Positions 49,907 through 58,134 of a stretch of DNA of 64,000 nt are shown piece after piece (position 1 is the stretch's first letter; each line of letters begins with the position of its first letter). The stretch is from assembly GCF_019448235.1 (NCBI RefSeq), contig NZ_CP080409.1, positions 434,001 to 498,000 of the forward strand, given 5' to 3'. A program made the translations under genes and the position numbers. The DNA comes from Nocardioides panacisoli. GTDB lineage: Bacteria; Actinomycetota; Actinomycetes; Propionibacteriales; Nocardioidaceae. The notes under the pieces are model-generated. The model was given only the letters and a program-made list of their open reading frames with translations, had not been told where the DNA came from and made no database searches.

Positions 49907-50241
49907 ATCCTGCGGTTCGCGCGCCGTGCGGTGACCCCGCTTCGCGGTGACGGACGAGTCGGCCGAGCCAGTTTTCCCTTGCTGTGCGCGGGTTCTGACG
50001 TTCTCCGCACCTCGCGGGACATTCGCGAATGGTGTCCCACGGGGCAACCGCAATGCGGTGACCTGGCAATCGGGAAGTCGAGAATTGCCGCTTCCTGCTT
50101 GAAAAAACCCGCGCCATTCCGGGGCAGATCGTTGTGATCGGTGCGGCGCAGTGCTTAGCGTGCCAGCTAGGAGCGTCGGGCGCAGGGCCGGGCGCACGGC
50201 CAACGAACGGCACGGACGCTGTTCCGTCGGAAGGACACAGA
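49907..50241. other. Upstream region of hupB
   Basis: 335 bp without a gene. It contains an AT-richer island around 50095-50110 (TGCTTGAAAAAACCC) that may be promoter-proximal, and GGAAGG before the hupB start. No operator-like palindrome was found. Confidence 0.5.
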
Positions 50242-50976
50242 GTGAACAAGTCACAGCTGATTGACGCGCTCGCCGAGCGTTTCGAGGGCAGCCGCAAGGA
50301 TGCCGCGCAGGCCCTCGACATCGTGCTCGACACCATCACCCGTCAGGTCGCGAAGGGCGAGAAGGTCGCCATCACCGGGTTCGGTTCCTTCGAGAAGCGA
50401 GTCCGTCCGGCCCGCACCGTGCGCAACCCGCGGACCGGCGAGTCGATGCGTGCGAAGAAGAAGTCCGTGCCCAAGTTCACTCCCGGCGCTGACCTGAAGA
50501 ACGTCATCGACGGCAGCAAGAAGTTGCCGAAGCTGCCCAAGCCGGCGCAGAAGGCCGTGGCTGTCGCCAAGAAGGCCACCCCGGGAGTGAAGTCCTCGAC
50601 GGCGACCAAGTCCGCAGCGAAGAAGTCGACCGCCACGAAGTCGACGGCGAAGAAGTCGCCGGCGAAGAAGTCGACCGCGAAGAAGGCGCCGGCGAAGAAG
50701 TCGACCGCGAAGAAGTCGACGGCCAAGAAGTCGACCGCGAAGAAGGCGCCGGCGAAGAAGTCGACGGCCAAGAAGTCGACGGCGAAGAAGTCGACCGCGA
50801 AGAAGTCGACCGCGAAGAAGTCGACCGCGAAGAAGTCGACGGCCAAGAAGTCGACCGCGAAGAAGTCGACCGCGAAGAAGTCGACGGCCAAGAAGTCGAC
50901 CGCGAAGAAGGCGCCGGCGAAGAAGTCGACGGCCAAGAAGTCCACGGCCAAGAAGGCAGCCGCGAAGAAGTCCTGA
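50242..50976 (+). CDS. hupB: HU-family nucleoid protein with lysine-rich tail
   Basis: 244 aa, GTG start after GGAAGG. Residues 1-90 are a complete HU domain ([51 protein letters not shown]). The remaining 150 residues are dominated by AKKSTA/AKKAPA repeats, like the histone-H1-like tail of mycobacterial HupB. It compacts DNA; the tail adds nonspecific binding. Its codons repeat so regularly that the DNA is a 15-bp-periodic repeat, so tail length may vary between strains. Confidence 0.95.
   Translation: MNKSQLIDALAERFEGSRKDAAQALDIVLDTITRQVAKGEKVAITGFGSFEKRVRPARTVRNPRTGESMRAKKKSVPKFTPGADLKNVIDGSKKLPKLPKPAQKAVAVAKKATPGVKSSTATKSAAKKSTATKSTAKKSPAKKSTAKKAPAKKSTAKKSTAKKSTAKKAPAKKSTAKKSTAKKSTAKKSTAKKSTAKKSTAKKSTAKKSTAKKSTAKKSTAKKAPAKKSTAKKSTAKKAAAKKS
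50608..50975 (+). repeat. 15-bp-periodic repeat in the hupB tail
   Basis: Units of the form AAGAAGTCGACNGCS, sometimes GCGCCGGCG in place of TCGACNGCS, repeated about twenty times. Near-identical synonymous codons are used throughout, more uniform than the amino-acid repeat requires, so it probably expands and contracts by slippage or recombination. Confidence 0.85.
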
Positions 50977-50986
50977 GTCCGACTCC

Positions 50987-51019
50987 GAGGGCCGTCCACC
51001 GACACGGTGGGCGGCCCTC
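50987..51019. terminator. Bidirectional terminator between hupB and cofC
   Basis: Arms GAGGGCCGTCCACC and GGTGGGCGGCCCTC (one G-U or mismatch position) with loop GACAC, located between the convergent stops of hupB and cofC. Confidence 0.8.
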
Positions 51020-51025
51020 GTCGTG

Positions 51026-51658
51026 TCAGCGTGGCCCGGGCAGCATTCGCAGGGCGTTCCGCGTCGCCGCCCCCACGCCGTGGGTGACAGCGCTCGCCAG
51101 GTCCTCGGCATCGTCGACGTCGAGGCGCAGCCCGACCAGTGAGCCGGACACCGGGACGGCGCCGCTCACCCGGTGCGCGTCGGCGGAGTGGGCGCCGAAA
51201 TGCGGTGCGAAGTCCGAGGTGCTCGCCGAGTACATCGTGGTCCCGGTCCCGTGGGCGTCGGCCACGAACCCCGGCGCATCGGACAGCCCACCGAGCGCGG
51301 CATCCAGCTCGTCGGGCAGCAGCGCCGGGAGGTCGGCGCACAGGGCGAACGGGCGCAGCTGCGGCCACCGTCGGGCCGCGACGGCGGCACCGTGGCGCAA
51401 GGCGCCGTTGAGACCCTCGCCCGTTCCGGGCTCGTCGGTGACCGTCGCCCCCAGGGACGCGGCGTACTCCGCAAGACCGGCGTCGTCGGTCACCACCAGC
51501 ACGGCGGCGACCCGTCGGGCGGCGAGGCAGGCGCGCAGCGTGTCGGTGGCGAACGCCACGGCGAGGCGTCCCCGCTGGTCGTCGGGCACCGAGACCAGAC
51601 GCGACTTGCCCACGCCGGGTGGTTTCACCGGGACGATGGCGACGTGCGCGGGACTCAC
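51026..51658 (-). CDS. cofC: Phospholactate/phosphoenolpyruvate guanylyltransferase (F420 synthesis)
   Basis: 210 aa. [13 protein letters not shown] at the N terminus, [36 protein letters not shown], and [16 protein letters not shown] match the CofC/FbiD nucleotidyltransferase fold. It activates phosphoenolpyruvate or 2-phospholactate with GTP for coenzyme F420 assembly. It is divergent from the plsC gene. The other F420 genes are not in this window. Confidence 0.88.
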   Translation of the reverse strand: MSPAHVAIVPVKPPGVGKSRLVSVPDDQRGRLAVAFATDTLRACLAARRVAAVLVVTDDAGLAEYAASLGATVTDEPGTGEGLNGALRHGAAVAARRWPQLRPFALCADLPALLPDELDAALGGLSDAPGFVADAHGTGTTMYSASTSDFAPHFGAHSADAHRVSGAVPVSGSLVGLRLDVDDAEDLASAVTHGVGAATRNALRMLPGPR

Positions 51659-51731
51659 GGCAGGATCCTGTCAGGTGACCCGCACGGTCGCTCACCCGGA
51701 CGCCGGCGGCGGAACGGTAGCCTGCATCCTC

Positions 51732-52496
51732 GTGGTCGTTCGCAAGATGCAGGACCAGCGTGGTTGGGCCTTCAACCTCGCGGTGGTCATCCTCAAGCCG
51801 TTGCTCCTCGCGCTCACCAAGCGATCGTGGTCCCACGGCGAGCGCATCCCCGAGAGCGGGGGATGCGTGGTGGTGCTCAACCACCTCTCGCACCTGGACC
51901 CCCTCACCGCGGCCCACTTCGTCCATGACCACGGCAGGGCCCCGCGCTATCTCGCGAAGGCCGCGCTGTTCCACAACCCCGTCCTCGGCGCGATCATGCG
52001 GGGCGCGGGTCAGATCCCCGTCGAGCGGGAGTCCCGCAACGCGATGGGCGCGTACGACGCCGCGGTGGCCGCCGTGCGCGAGGGCCAGTGCGTGGTGGTC
52101 TATCCCGAGGCGACCATCACCCGCGACCCGGACCTGTGGCCCATGCGCGGCAAGACCGGGGCGGCCCGGATCGCGCTCGCCACCGGATGCCCCGTCATCC
52201 CCGTCGGCCAGTGGGGGGCGCAGGAGATCCTGCCGCCGTACACCACCCGGCCGCACCTGTTCCCGCGCAAACGGGTCACCATGCGGGCCGGCGAGCCCGT
52301 CGTGCTCGCCGATCTCGCAGCGCGCGAACGCACCCCCGAGGTGACCGCCGAGGCGACGGAACGCATCATGGCGGCGATCACCGCCGAGGTGGCCGAGATC
52401 CGGGGCGAACCCGCGCCGGCCGAGCGGTACGACATGCGGATCCACGGCGATCGGTTCAAGAAGAGGAAGGGCCTGCCGGGCCAGGAGGAGCGCTGA
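51732..52496 (+). CDS. plsC: 1-acyl-sn-glycerol-3-phosphate acyltransferase
   Basis: 254 aa from GTG 51732. HxxxxD in NHLSHLDP, FHNPVLGAIMRGAGQIPVER, VYPEATIT, and QWGAQEILPPYTTRP. It acylates lysophosphatidic acid to phosphatidic acid in phospholipid synthesis. A hydrophobic N-terminal segment (AFNLAVVILKPLLLALT) supports membrane association. It is directly followed by gpsA, which makes the glycerol-3-phosphate backbone, so the pair forms a phospholipid operon. Confidence 0.9.
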   Translation: MVVRKMQDQRGWAFNLAVVILKPLLLALTKRSWSHGERIPESGGCVVVLNHLSHLDPLTAAHFVHDHGRAPRYLAKAALFHNPVLGAIMRGAGQIPVERESRNAMGAYDAAVAAVREGQCVVVYPEATITRDPDLWPMRGKTGAARIALATGCPVIPVGQWGAQEILPPYTTRPHLFPRKRVTMRAGEPVVLADLAARERTPEVTAEATERIMAAITAEVAEIRGEPAPAERYDMRIHGDRFKKRKGLPGQEER

Positions 52497-53501
52497 ATGA
52501 ACAGCAAGGTGGCGGTGCTGGGCGCCGGATCGTGGGGGACGGCGTTCTCCATCGTGCTCGCCGACGGCGGCAACGACGTGTCGTTGTGGGCACGCCGCGA
52601 GGAGGCGGCGGTCAGCATCAACGAGCGCCGTGAGAACTCCGACTACCTCCCGGGGATCGAGTTGCCACCCGCTGTCAGCGCCACCCACGACCCCGAGCAG
52701 GCGTTGGCCGGCGCCGACGTGGTCGTCCTCGGCGTGCCGTCACAGTCGCTGCGGGACAACCTGCCGGACTTCCTGCCCTACGTGCAGCCGGGGGCGGTGT
52801 TCGTCTCGCTGGCGAAGGGCATCGAACTCGGCTCGCTGAAGCGGATGAGCCAGGTGGTCGGGGAGGTCGCCGACGTCGGGCCGGAGCGGATCGCCGTCAT
52901 CAGCGGCCCCAACCTCGCCAAGGAGATCGCGCGCCGCGAGCCGGCGGCCTCGGTCGTCGCGTGCGAGGACGAGGACGTCGCCACCATGCTGCAGCAGCGG
53001 TGCCACTCGCCCGCCTTCCGGCCCTACACCAGCGTCGACGTCCTCGGGTGCGAGATGGGCGGTGCCTACAAGAACGTGGTCGCCCTCTGCGTCGGCATGG
53101 CGGTCGGGCTCGGCTTCGGCGACAACACCACGGCCTCGCTCATCACCCGTGGTCTCGCGGAGACTGCCCGTCTGGCAATGAACCAGGGCGCCAACCCGCT
53201 GACGCTGATGGGGCTCGCGGGCCTCGGGGACCTGGTCGCGACCTGCTCCTCGCCGCTCTCGCGCAACCGCACGTTCGGCGAGAAGCTGGGGCAGGGGATG
53301 ACCACCGAGGAGATCTACGCCTCCACGCGTCAGGTCGCCGAGGGCGCGAAGTCCTGCTCCTCGATCCGTGCCCTCGCCGAGAGCGCCGACGTCGACGCAC
53401 CGATCGCGTACGCCGTCGACGAGGTCGTGAACGGTCGGATGACGACCTCGGACATGATGGCGGCGTTCATCAACCGCGACCCCAAGGCCGAGATCGGCTG
53501 A
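52497..53501 (+). CDS. gpsA: Glycerol-3-phosphate dehydrogenase [NAD(P)+]
   Basis: 334 aa. N-terminal Rossmann fold [20 protein letters not shown]-site residues in [30 protein letters not shown], catalytic-region [26 protein letters not shown] and [20 protein letters not shown]. It reduces dihydroxyacetone phosphate to glycerol-3-phosphate. It starts immediately after the plsC stop. Confidence 0.96.
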   Translation: MNSKVAVLGAGSWGTAFSIVLADGGNDVSLWARREEAAVSINERRENSDYLPGIELPPAVSATHDPEQALAGADVVVLGVPSQSLRDNLPDFLPYVQPGAVFVSLAKGIELGSLKRMSQVVGEVADVGPERIAVISGPNLAKEIARREPAASVVACEDEDVATMLQQRCHSPAFRPYTSVDVLGCEMGGAYKNVVALCVGMAVGLGFGDNTTASLITRGLAETARLAMNQGANPLTLMGLAGLGDLVATCSSPLSRNRTFGEKLGQGMTTEEIYASTRQVAEGAKSCSSIRALAESADVDAPIAYAVDEVVNGRMTTSDMMAAFINRDPKAEIG

Positions 53502-53514
53502 GCCCGGCCGAGCA

Positions 53515-54615
53515 TCACCGAGGGGCGATGCGGTCCAGCGCGCGCTCCAGGTCGGTCCAGAGGTCGGTGGCGTCCTCGATGCCGACCGAGAGCCGCACCA
53601 GGCCCTCGGGGATGGTGGCGGCCTCCGCCTTCCACCGCCGCCGCCGCTCGAGGGTGGACTCCACCCCGCCCAGCGAAGTGGCGTGCGCCCACAGTCGGGT
53701 GTCGCGCACCAACAGGTCTGCTGCGGGGCCACCGCCCTCGACCACGACGGAGACGATCGCGCCGAACCCGGGGTAGCGCACCTCGGTGACGGCCCGGTGC
53801 TGCTCCAGCCGGTCGGCGAGGTCCTTGGCGGTCTCCTCGGCACGATCCAGGCGCACGTGCAGCGTGCGCATGCCCCGCAGCGTCAGCCAGGTCTCGAACG
53901 GGCCGGGGGTGTTGCCGGTCAGGTCGCGTCGATCCTTCAGCGCCTTGTGCACGGCCTCGTCGCGCACCACGAGCGCACCCATCTGGACGTCGCTGTGGCC
54001 GGCGAGGAACTTAGTCGCCGAGTGCAGCACGATGTCGGCGCCCGACTCGAGCGGGTTCTGCCGCAGCGGGGTGGCGAAGGTGTTGTCCACGACGACCCGG
54101 ATGCTGAGCTCGTGGGCGGCCTCGATGAGCCGCGGCAGGTCGGCGACCTCGAGGGCGGGGTTGGTGGGGGACTCCACCCAGAGCAGGGCACAGTCCTCGT
54201 CCTCCGACATCCGCGCGATCACCGCGTCGGTGTCGGTGATGTCGACCAGGGTCGAGTGCAGGCGCCCCCGCGACTCCAGGTCGCCCAGTGCCATCACGCT
54301 CCCGGTGTAGGCGTGCTGGGGAGCGACGACACCGGAGCCGAGGCCGACGAGGTCCAGCACGGCGGTCACGGCGGCCATGCCGGAGGCGTAGCCGAGTGCC
54401 CGGCCGCCCTCGAGCGCACCGAGGGCCTCCTCGAACGCGCTCCACGTCGGGTTCCCATAGCGGCCGTACTCCAGGTCGCCGGTGGCGACGTAGGTGGAGG
54501 CCATCGTGATCGGCGCGTTGAACGGCGCGTCGGGCTCCTTGGCGGGCCGACCGGCCGTGACGGCGAGGGTGGCGGGGCGCAGGGGGGAGGAGGCGTCGGA
54601 GCGCGAAGCGGACAT
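53515..54615 (-). CDS. Cystathionine gamma-synthase/lyase family PLP enzyme
   Basis: 366 aa of the Cys/Met-metabolism PLP family. TMASTYVATGDLEYGRYGNPTW at the N terminus, the Asp in VVVDNTFATP and the PLP-lysine in HSATKFLAGHSDVQMGALV are all present. It acts on cystathionine or a related sulfur amino acid by beta- or gamma-elimination or replacement. Sequence alone does not separate synthase, lyase and methionine gamma-lyase-like roles. The start at 54615 excludes unlikely residues antisense to ddl. Confidence 0.88.
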   Translation of the reverse strand: MSASRSDASSPLRPATLAVTAGRPAKEPDAPFNAPITMASTYVATGDLEYGRYGNPTWSAFEEALGALEGGRALGYASGMAAVTAVLDLVGLGSGVVAPQHAYTGSVMALGDLESRGRLHSTLVDITDTDAVIARMSEDEDCALLWVESPTNPALEVADLPRLIEAAHELSIRVVVDNTFATPLRQNPLESGADIVLHSATKFLAGHSDVQMGALVVRDEAVHKALKDRRDLTGNTPGPFETWLTLRGMRTLHVRLDRAEETAKDLADRLEQHRAVTEVRYPGFGAIVSVVVEGGGPAADLLVRDTRLWAHATSLGGVESTLERRRRWKAEAATIPEGLVRLSVGIEDATDLWTDLERALDRIAPR

Positions 54616-54639
54616 GGCCCAACGGTAGGGTCTGGCCCG

Positions 54640-55764
54640 ATGAACGACTCCACCGGCCGCCGTCCCCGTGTCGCCCTCGTCTTCGGCGGGCGCTCCAGCG
54701 AGCACGCGATCTCCTGCGTCACTGCAGGCAGCGTCCTGGAGGCGATCGACCGCGACAAGTACGAGGTGCTGCCGATCGGGATCGCCCCCGACGGCCAGTG
54801 GGTCCTGGAGGCCGACGACCCCCAGCGGCACCGCATCACCGGGCGCGGCCAGCTGCCGGCGGTGGACGACTCGCTGCCCACCGTGGCGCTGGTGCGGACC
54901 GAGGGGGGCACCAGTCTGACGGTGAGCGACCCGAGTGCCCCGCCACGCGAGCTCGGTGACGTCGACGTGGTCTTCCCGCTGCTGCACGGACCGTGGGGGG
55001 AGGACGGCACGATCCAGGGGATGCTGGAGATGGCCGGGGTCCGCTACGTGGGCGCCGGGGTGCTCGCCTCGGCCGTGGCGATGGACAAGGCCTTCATGAA
55101 GGTCGTCCTCACCGAGGCCGGGTTGCCGGTGATGCCGAGCGTGACCGTGACCGCGCGCGACTGGGAGCGCGACCGGCTCGACGTCCGCGAGCGCATCCGC
55201 GGACTGGGGTTCCCGACCTTCGCCAAGCCCGCGCGGGGCGGCTCGAGCATCGGGATCGCCAAGATCCACGACGACAGCGAGATCGACGCCGCCGTCGAGG
55301 GTGCTCTCGCCCACGACCCCAAGGTGCTCGTCGAGGTGGCGGCGGAGGGCGCACGCGAGGTCGAGTGCGGCGTCCTGCAGTCCCTCGAGGGTGAGCCGGA
55401 GGCCAGCGTGCCCGCCGAGATCCGCATCACCGGGGACCACGAGTTCTACGACTTCGACGCCAAGTACCTCCCCGAGGAGGCGACCGAGCTCGACGTGCCG
55501 GCCGACCTGCCCGACGAGGTCACGGCGCGGGTGCAGGAGCTGGCACGACAGGCGTTCACCGTGACCGGGTGCGAGGGGTTGGCGCGGGTCGACTTCTTCG
55601 TGATGCCGGACGGCTCGTTGGTCGTCAACGAGCTCAACACGATGCCCGGCTTCACACCGCTGTCGATGTTCCCGCAGATGTGGGCCGCCTCGGGGCTGCC
55701 CTACGCCGACCTCATCGACCGGCTCATCGGGTTGGCGCTCCAGCGCGGCACGGGCCTGCGCTGA
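54640..55764 (+). CDS. ddl: D-alanine--D-alanine ligase
   Basis: 374 aa ATP-grasp enzyme. VALVFGGRSSEHAISCVTAGSVL (N-terminal substrate loop), LHGPWGEDGTIQG, FAKPARGGSSIGIAKI (ATP loop) and VVNELNTMPGFTPLSMFPQMWAASG (Mg/D-Ala site) are intact. It makes the D-Ala-D-Ala dipeptide for peptidoglycan. It is divergent from the PLP-enzyme gene, with 24 bp between starts. Confidence 0.96.
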   Translation: MNDSTGRRPRVALVFGGRSSEHAISCVTAGSVLEAIDRDKYEVLPIGIAPDGQWVLEADDPQRHRITGRGQLPAVDDSLPTVALVRTEGGTSLTVSDPSAPPRELGDVDVVFPLLHGPWGEDGTIQGMLEMAGVRYVGAGVLASAVAMDKAFMKVVLTEAGLPVMPSVTVTARDWERDRLDVRERIRGLGFPTFAKPARGGSSIGIAKIHDDSEIDAAVEGALAHDPKVLVEVAAEGAREVECGVLQSLEGEPEASVPAEIRITGDHEFYDFDAKYLPEEATELDVPADLPDEVTARVQELARQAFTVTGCEGLARVDFFVMPDGSLVVNELNTMPGFTPLSMFPQMWAASGLPYADLIDRLIGLALQRGTGLR

Positions 55765-55779
55765 GGGCCGGCAGCCGGC

Positions 55780-56292
55780 TCACAGGCACTCGCCGGGCTG
55801 GCTGCGCAGGTGCTCCTCCACCAGCGGTCCCAGCGACGCCATCACCGCGGCCCCGCCCTCGGGCCAGTACGCCGCCGGCACGACCACCTCGATGCGGGGG
55901 AGGTCCCAGGCCGAGGTGAGGGCCAGGTCCTGCGGTTCGGTCCCGAACTGGTCGTCGGGGAGGTACCACCGCACGCCATCGACGACCTCGCAGGCCGCAC
56001 CCTCGCGGAGCTCAGGCGGCTCGGGGACGCCGCAGGTCACCACGATCGCCGGGTCGCCGTACGCCGCCCCGAGCGCGTCGTCGGGGTCGACCTCGCCGCG
56101 TGCCTGGTCGGCCAGCGTGTCCGGCAGCGACTCGACGAACGCCGCACAGGCGGACTCGTCCTCGGCGGAGAGGTCGTGGTCGGTGATCTGCGTGCCGCCA
56201 CAGGCCGTCGTGGCGACCGCGACGACGGCGAGCGGCGCCACGAGGCGGTGGCGGACACGGTGCCGCGTCCGCCACGCGCGTCGGGGCGACAC
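55780..56292 (-). CDS. DUF3515-type lipoprotein
   Basis: 170 aa from a GTG at 56292. Basic N terminus (RRAWRTRHRVRHR), hydrophobic stretch VAPLAVVAVAT, lipobox TTAC with Cys at about residue 31, so a lipid-anchored exported protein. The mature part has CGVPEPPELREGAACEVVDGVRWYLPDD, typical of actinobacterial DUF3515 proteins. Function unknown. It starts 1 bp after the Lrp-like gene stop and is probably co-transcribed. Confidence 0.75.
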   Translation of the reverse strand: MSPRRAWRTRHRVRHRLVAPLAVVAVATTACGGTQITDHDLSAEDESACAAFVESLPDTLADQARGEVDPDDALGAAYGDPAIVVTCGVPEPPELREGAACEVVDGVRWYLPDDQFGTEPQDLALTSAWDLPRIEVVVPAAYWPEGGAAVMASLGPLVEEHLRSQPGECL

Positions 56293-56293
56293 C

Positions 56294-56530
56294 TCAGATG
56301 TGGACCACGGGGCAGGTGAGGGTGCGCGTGATGCCGGGCAGGTTCTGCACCTTCGACACCACCAGCGTGCCCAGCTCATCGACGTTCTTGGCCTCGGCGC
56401 GGACGATGACGTCGTAGGGACCGGTGACGTCCTCGGCGAGGGTGACGCCCTCGACGGTGGCGATCTCGGAGGCCACATCGGCGGCCTTGCCCACGTCGGT
56501 CTGGATCAGGATGTAGGCCTGCACCGTCAT
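56294..56530 (-). CDS. Lrp/AsnC ligand-binding domain protein without HTH
   Basis: 78 aa. The entire protein is a RAM/AsnC effector domain (VQAYILIQTDVGKAADVASEIATVEGVTLAEDVTGPYDVIVRAEAKNVDELGTLVVSKVQNLPGITRTLTC). The usual DNA-binding helix-turn-helix is absent. ATG 56530 is chosen over an upstream GTG because GAGGAG lies 9-10 bp before it. It may bind amino acids and modulate a full-length Lrp protein. Confidence 0.85.
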   Translation of the reverse strand: MTVQAYILIQTDVGKAADVASEIATVEGVTLAEDVTGPYDVIVRAEAKNVDELGTLVVSKVQNLPGITRTLTCPVVHI

Positions 56531-56608
56531 TGGTTGCACTCCTCGTCACTCGCGAAGGTCGGTCACCCCCCAACCTACCCCCGCGGGGACGTCTGGTGGG
56601 ATGTGGCC

Positions 56609-57592
56609 GTGTCCGACTCCGCAGCCATCGGCCCCGACACCACGCTGGCCGACCTCGGCGAGTTCGGCGTCATCGGGCGGCTCGAGGATCTCGTCGCGTC
56701 GCTGGCGCCGGGCGAGAACGTGCTGGTCGGCCCCGGTGACGACGCCGCGGTGCTGCGCGTGCGCACCGGGCACGTCGTGGTCTCGACCGACCTGATGGTC
56801 GAGGGGCGCCACTTCCGCCGGGACTGGGTCGACGCCGTCGACGTCGGACACCGCGCGGCGGCACAGAACCTCTCCGACATCAACGCGATGGGTGGCCGCG
56901 CCACCTGGCTCACCGTCGGACTGGCGTTGCCCAGCAACCTCCCGGCCCAGTGGGTCCTGGGCTTCGTCCGCGGGTTCGCCGAGGAGTGTGCCGCCGTGGG
57001 TGCCGGCGTGGTCGGCGGCGACCTGAGCGAGGCCGACCAGATCACCGTGGCCGTCACGGTGCTCGGTGCGTGCACCGTCTCACCGGTGCTGCGGTCGGGT
57101 GCCTCGGTCGGCGATGTCGTGGCGATGTGCGGTCGGCAGGGCTGGGCCGCGGGCGGACTCGCGGTGCTCGGTCGGGGCTTCCGGTCCCCGCGCAAGCTCG
57201 TCGATGCCTACCGGCGCCCGGAGCCCCCGTACGACGCCGGTCTGGTCGCCGCCGAGGCCGGCGCGACCGCCATGATCGACGTGTCCGACGGTCTGCTCGC
57301 CGACGCCGCGCACCTCGCACGTGCGTCCGGCGTCGGCATCAACCTGCGCAGCGAGGCCTTCGAGGTCGCCGAGCCGCTGCACGCGGTGGCCGCCGCCACG
57401 GGATCCGACCCGCTGCAGTACGTCCTGGGCGGGGGAGACGACCACGCGCTCCTCGCCACCTTCCCCGCCGGCACCGACCTGCCCGACGGGTGGCACCAGG
57501 TGGGCGTGGTCAACCCGCCCGACGACGGCCTGCCCGTCGTCACCGTCGACGGCGCCACCAACGACGGCCCGGTCGGCTGGTCCCACTTCTGA
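56609..57592 (+). CDS. thiL: Thiamine-monophosphate kinase
   Basis: 327 aa AIR-synthase-fold kinase. GPGDDAAVLRV (metal/nucleotide site), STDLMVEGRHFRRDW, QNLSDINAMGG, GGDLSEAD and MIDVSDGLLADAAHLARASGVG all match ThiL. It phosphorylates thiamine monophosphate to the cofactor thiamine diphosphate. Two in-frame GTG codons (56603, 56609) could start it. It is divergent from the Lrp-like gene. Confidence 0.92.
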   Translation: MSDSAAIGPDTTLADLGEFGVIGRLEDLVASLAPGENVLVGPGDDAAVLRVRTGHVVVSTDLMVEGRHFRRDWVDAVDVGHRAAAQNLSDINAMGGRATWLTVGLALPSNLPAQWVLGFVRGFAEECAAVGAGVVGGDLSEADQITVAVTVLGACTVSPVLRSGASVGDVVAMCGRQGWAAGGLAVLGRGFRSPRKLVDAYRRPEPPYDAGLVAAEAGATAMIDVSDGLLADAAHLARASGVGINLRSEAFEVAEPLHAVAAATGSDPLQYVLGGGDDHALLATFPAGTDLPDGWHQVGVVNPPDDGLPVVTVDGATNDGPVGWSHF

Positions 57593-57597
57593 GGAGG

Positions 57598-57663
57598 GTC
57601 GAGTCGGCACTTCTTCCGCGTCGAGTCAGCACTTTTCTCGCGTCGAGCCAGCGGTTCGTGAAC
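57598..57663 (+). repeat. Three imperfect 22-bp tandem repeats
   Basis: Units begin at 57598, 57620 and 57642: GTCGAGTCGGCACTTCTTCC.., GTCGAGTCAGCACTTTTCTC.., GTCGAGCCAGCGGTTCG... They lie just after thiL, before the terminator. No coding role. Confidence 0.75.
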
Positions 57664-57685
57664 GCCCACCGGCGACGGACATGAC

Positions 57686-57720
57686 GATGGCCCCGACGCG
57701 CCGCGCGCATCGGGGCCATC
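57686..57720. terminator. Terminator between thiL and rpmB
   Basis: Perfect 11-bp arms GATGGCCCCGA/TCGGGGCCATC with a 13-nt loop, between convergent thiL and rpmB. Probably bidirectional. Confidence 0.8.
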
Positions 57721-57765
57721 CAGGACCTTCCGCGACCCGTGGGTCACGGCGTCATGATCGTGGTC

Positions 57766-57951
57766 TCAGCGAGTCACCTTGCCGGCCTTGAGGCAGCCGG
57801 TGCAGACGTTGATCCGCTTGGGCGTGCCGTCGACCTTGGCGCGCACGCGCTGGATGTTGGGGTTGAAGCGACGCTTGGTGATCTTGCGCGACCAGGGACG
57901 GTTGTTGCCGAAGCCCGGCTTCTTCGCGCAGATGTCGCAGACGGCAGCCAC
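57766..57951 (-). CDS. rpmB: 50S ribosomal protein L28
   Basis: 61 aa. MAAVCDICAKKPGFGNNRPWSRKITKRRFNPNIQ is the L28 core. Two CxxC pairs (CDIC, CTGC) show the zinc-binding form. It is a structural protein of the large ribosomal subunit and is divergent from the DAK2 gene, a common gram-positive arrangement. Confidence 0.96.
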   Translation of the reverse strand: MAAVCDICAKKPGFGNNRPWSRKITKRRFNPNIQRVRAKVDGTPKRINVCTGCLKAGKVTR

Positions 57952-58134
57952 GATTGACTCCTACGGATCGATACTTGTGCTGGATGCCAGGGGTCGGACC
58001 CTGGAGGCGTTGGGGTCGCCCGGGAGCGTCCGGGCAACCGCATCAGGGTAGCGGACCAGCGGCTCGCGACCGAAATCGCGGCACCCGGGAGCGGCCGCGT
58101 CACTGGCGCGGACGACCCCACTAGTGTGCCACCC

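Noticed and set aside
50608..50975. Regularly spaced repeat that could be mistaken for a CRISPR array
   Set aside because: Units are 15 bp, in frame, without spacers, and encode AKKSTA in HupB.
50343..52688. Long minus-strand frame containing [12 protein letters not shown] repeats
   Set aside because: It is the antisense of the hupB lysine-rich repeat and of cofC/plsC, not a real repeat protein.
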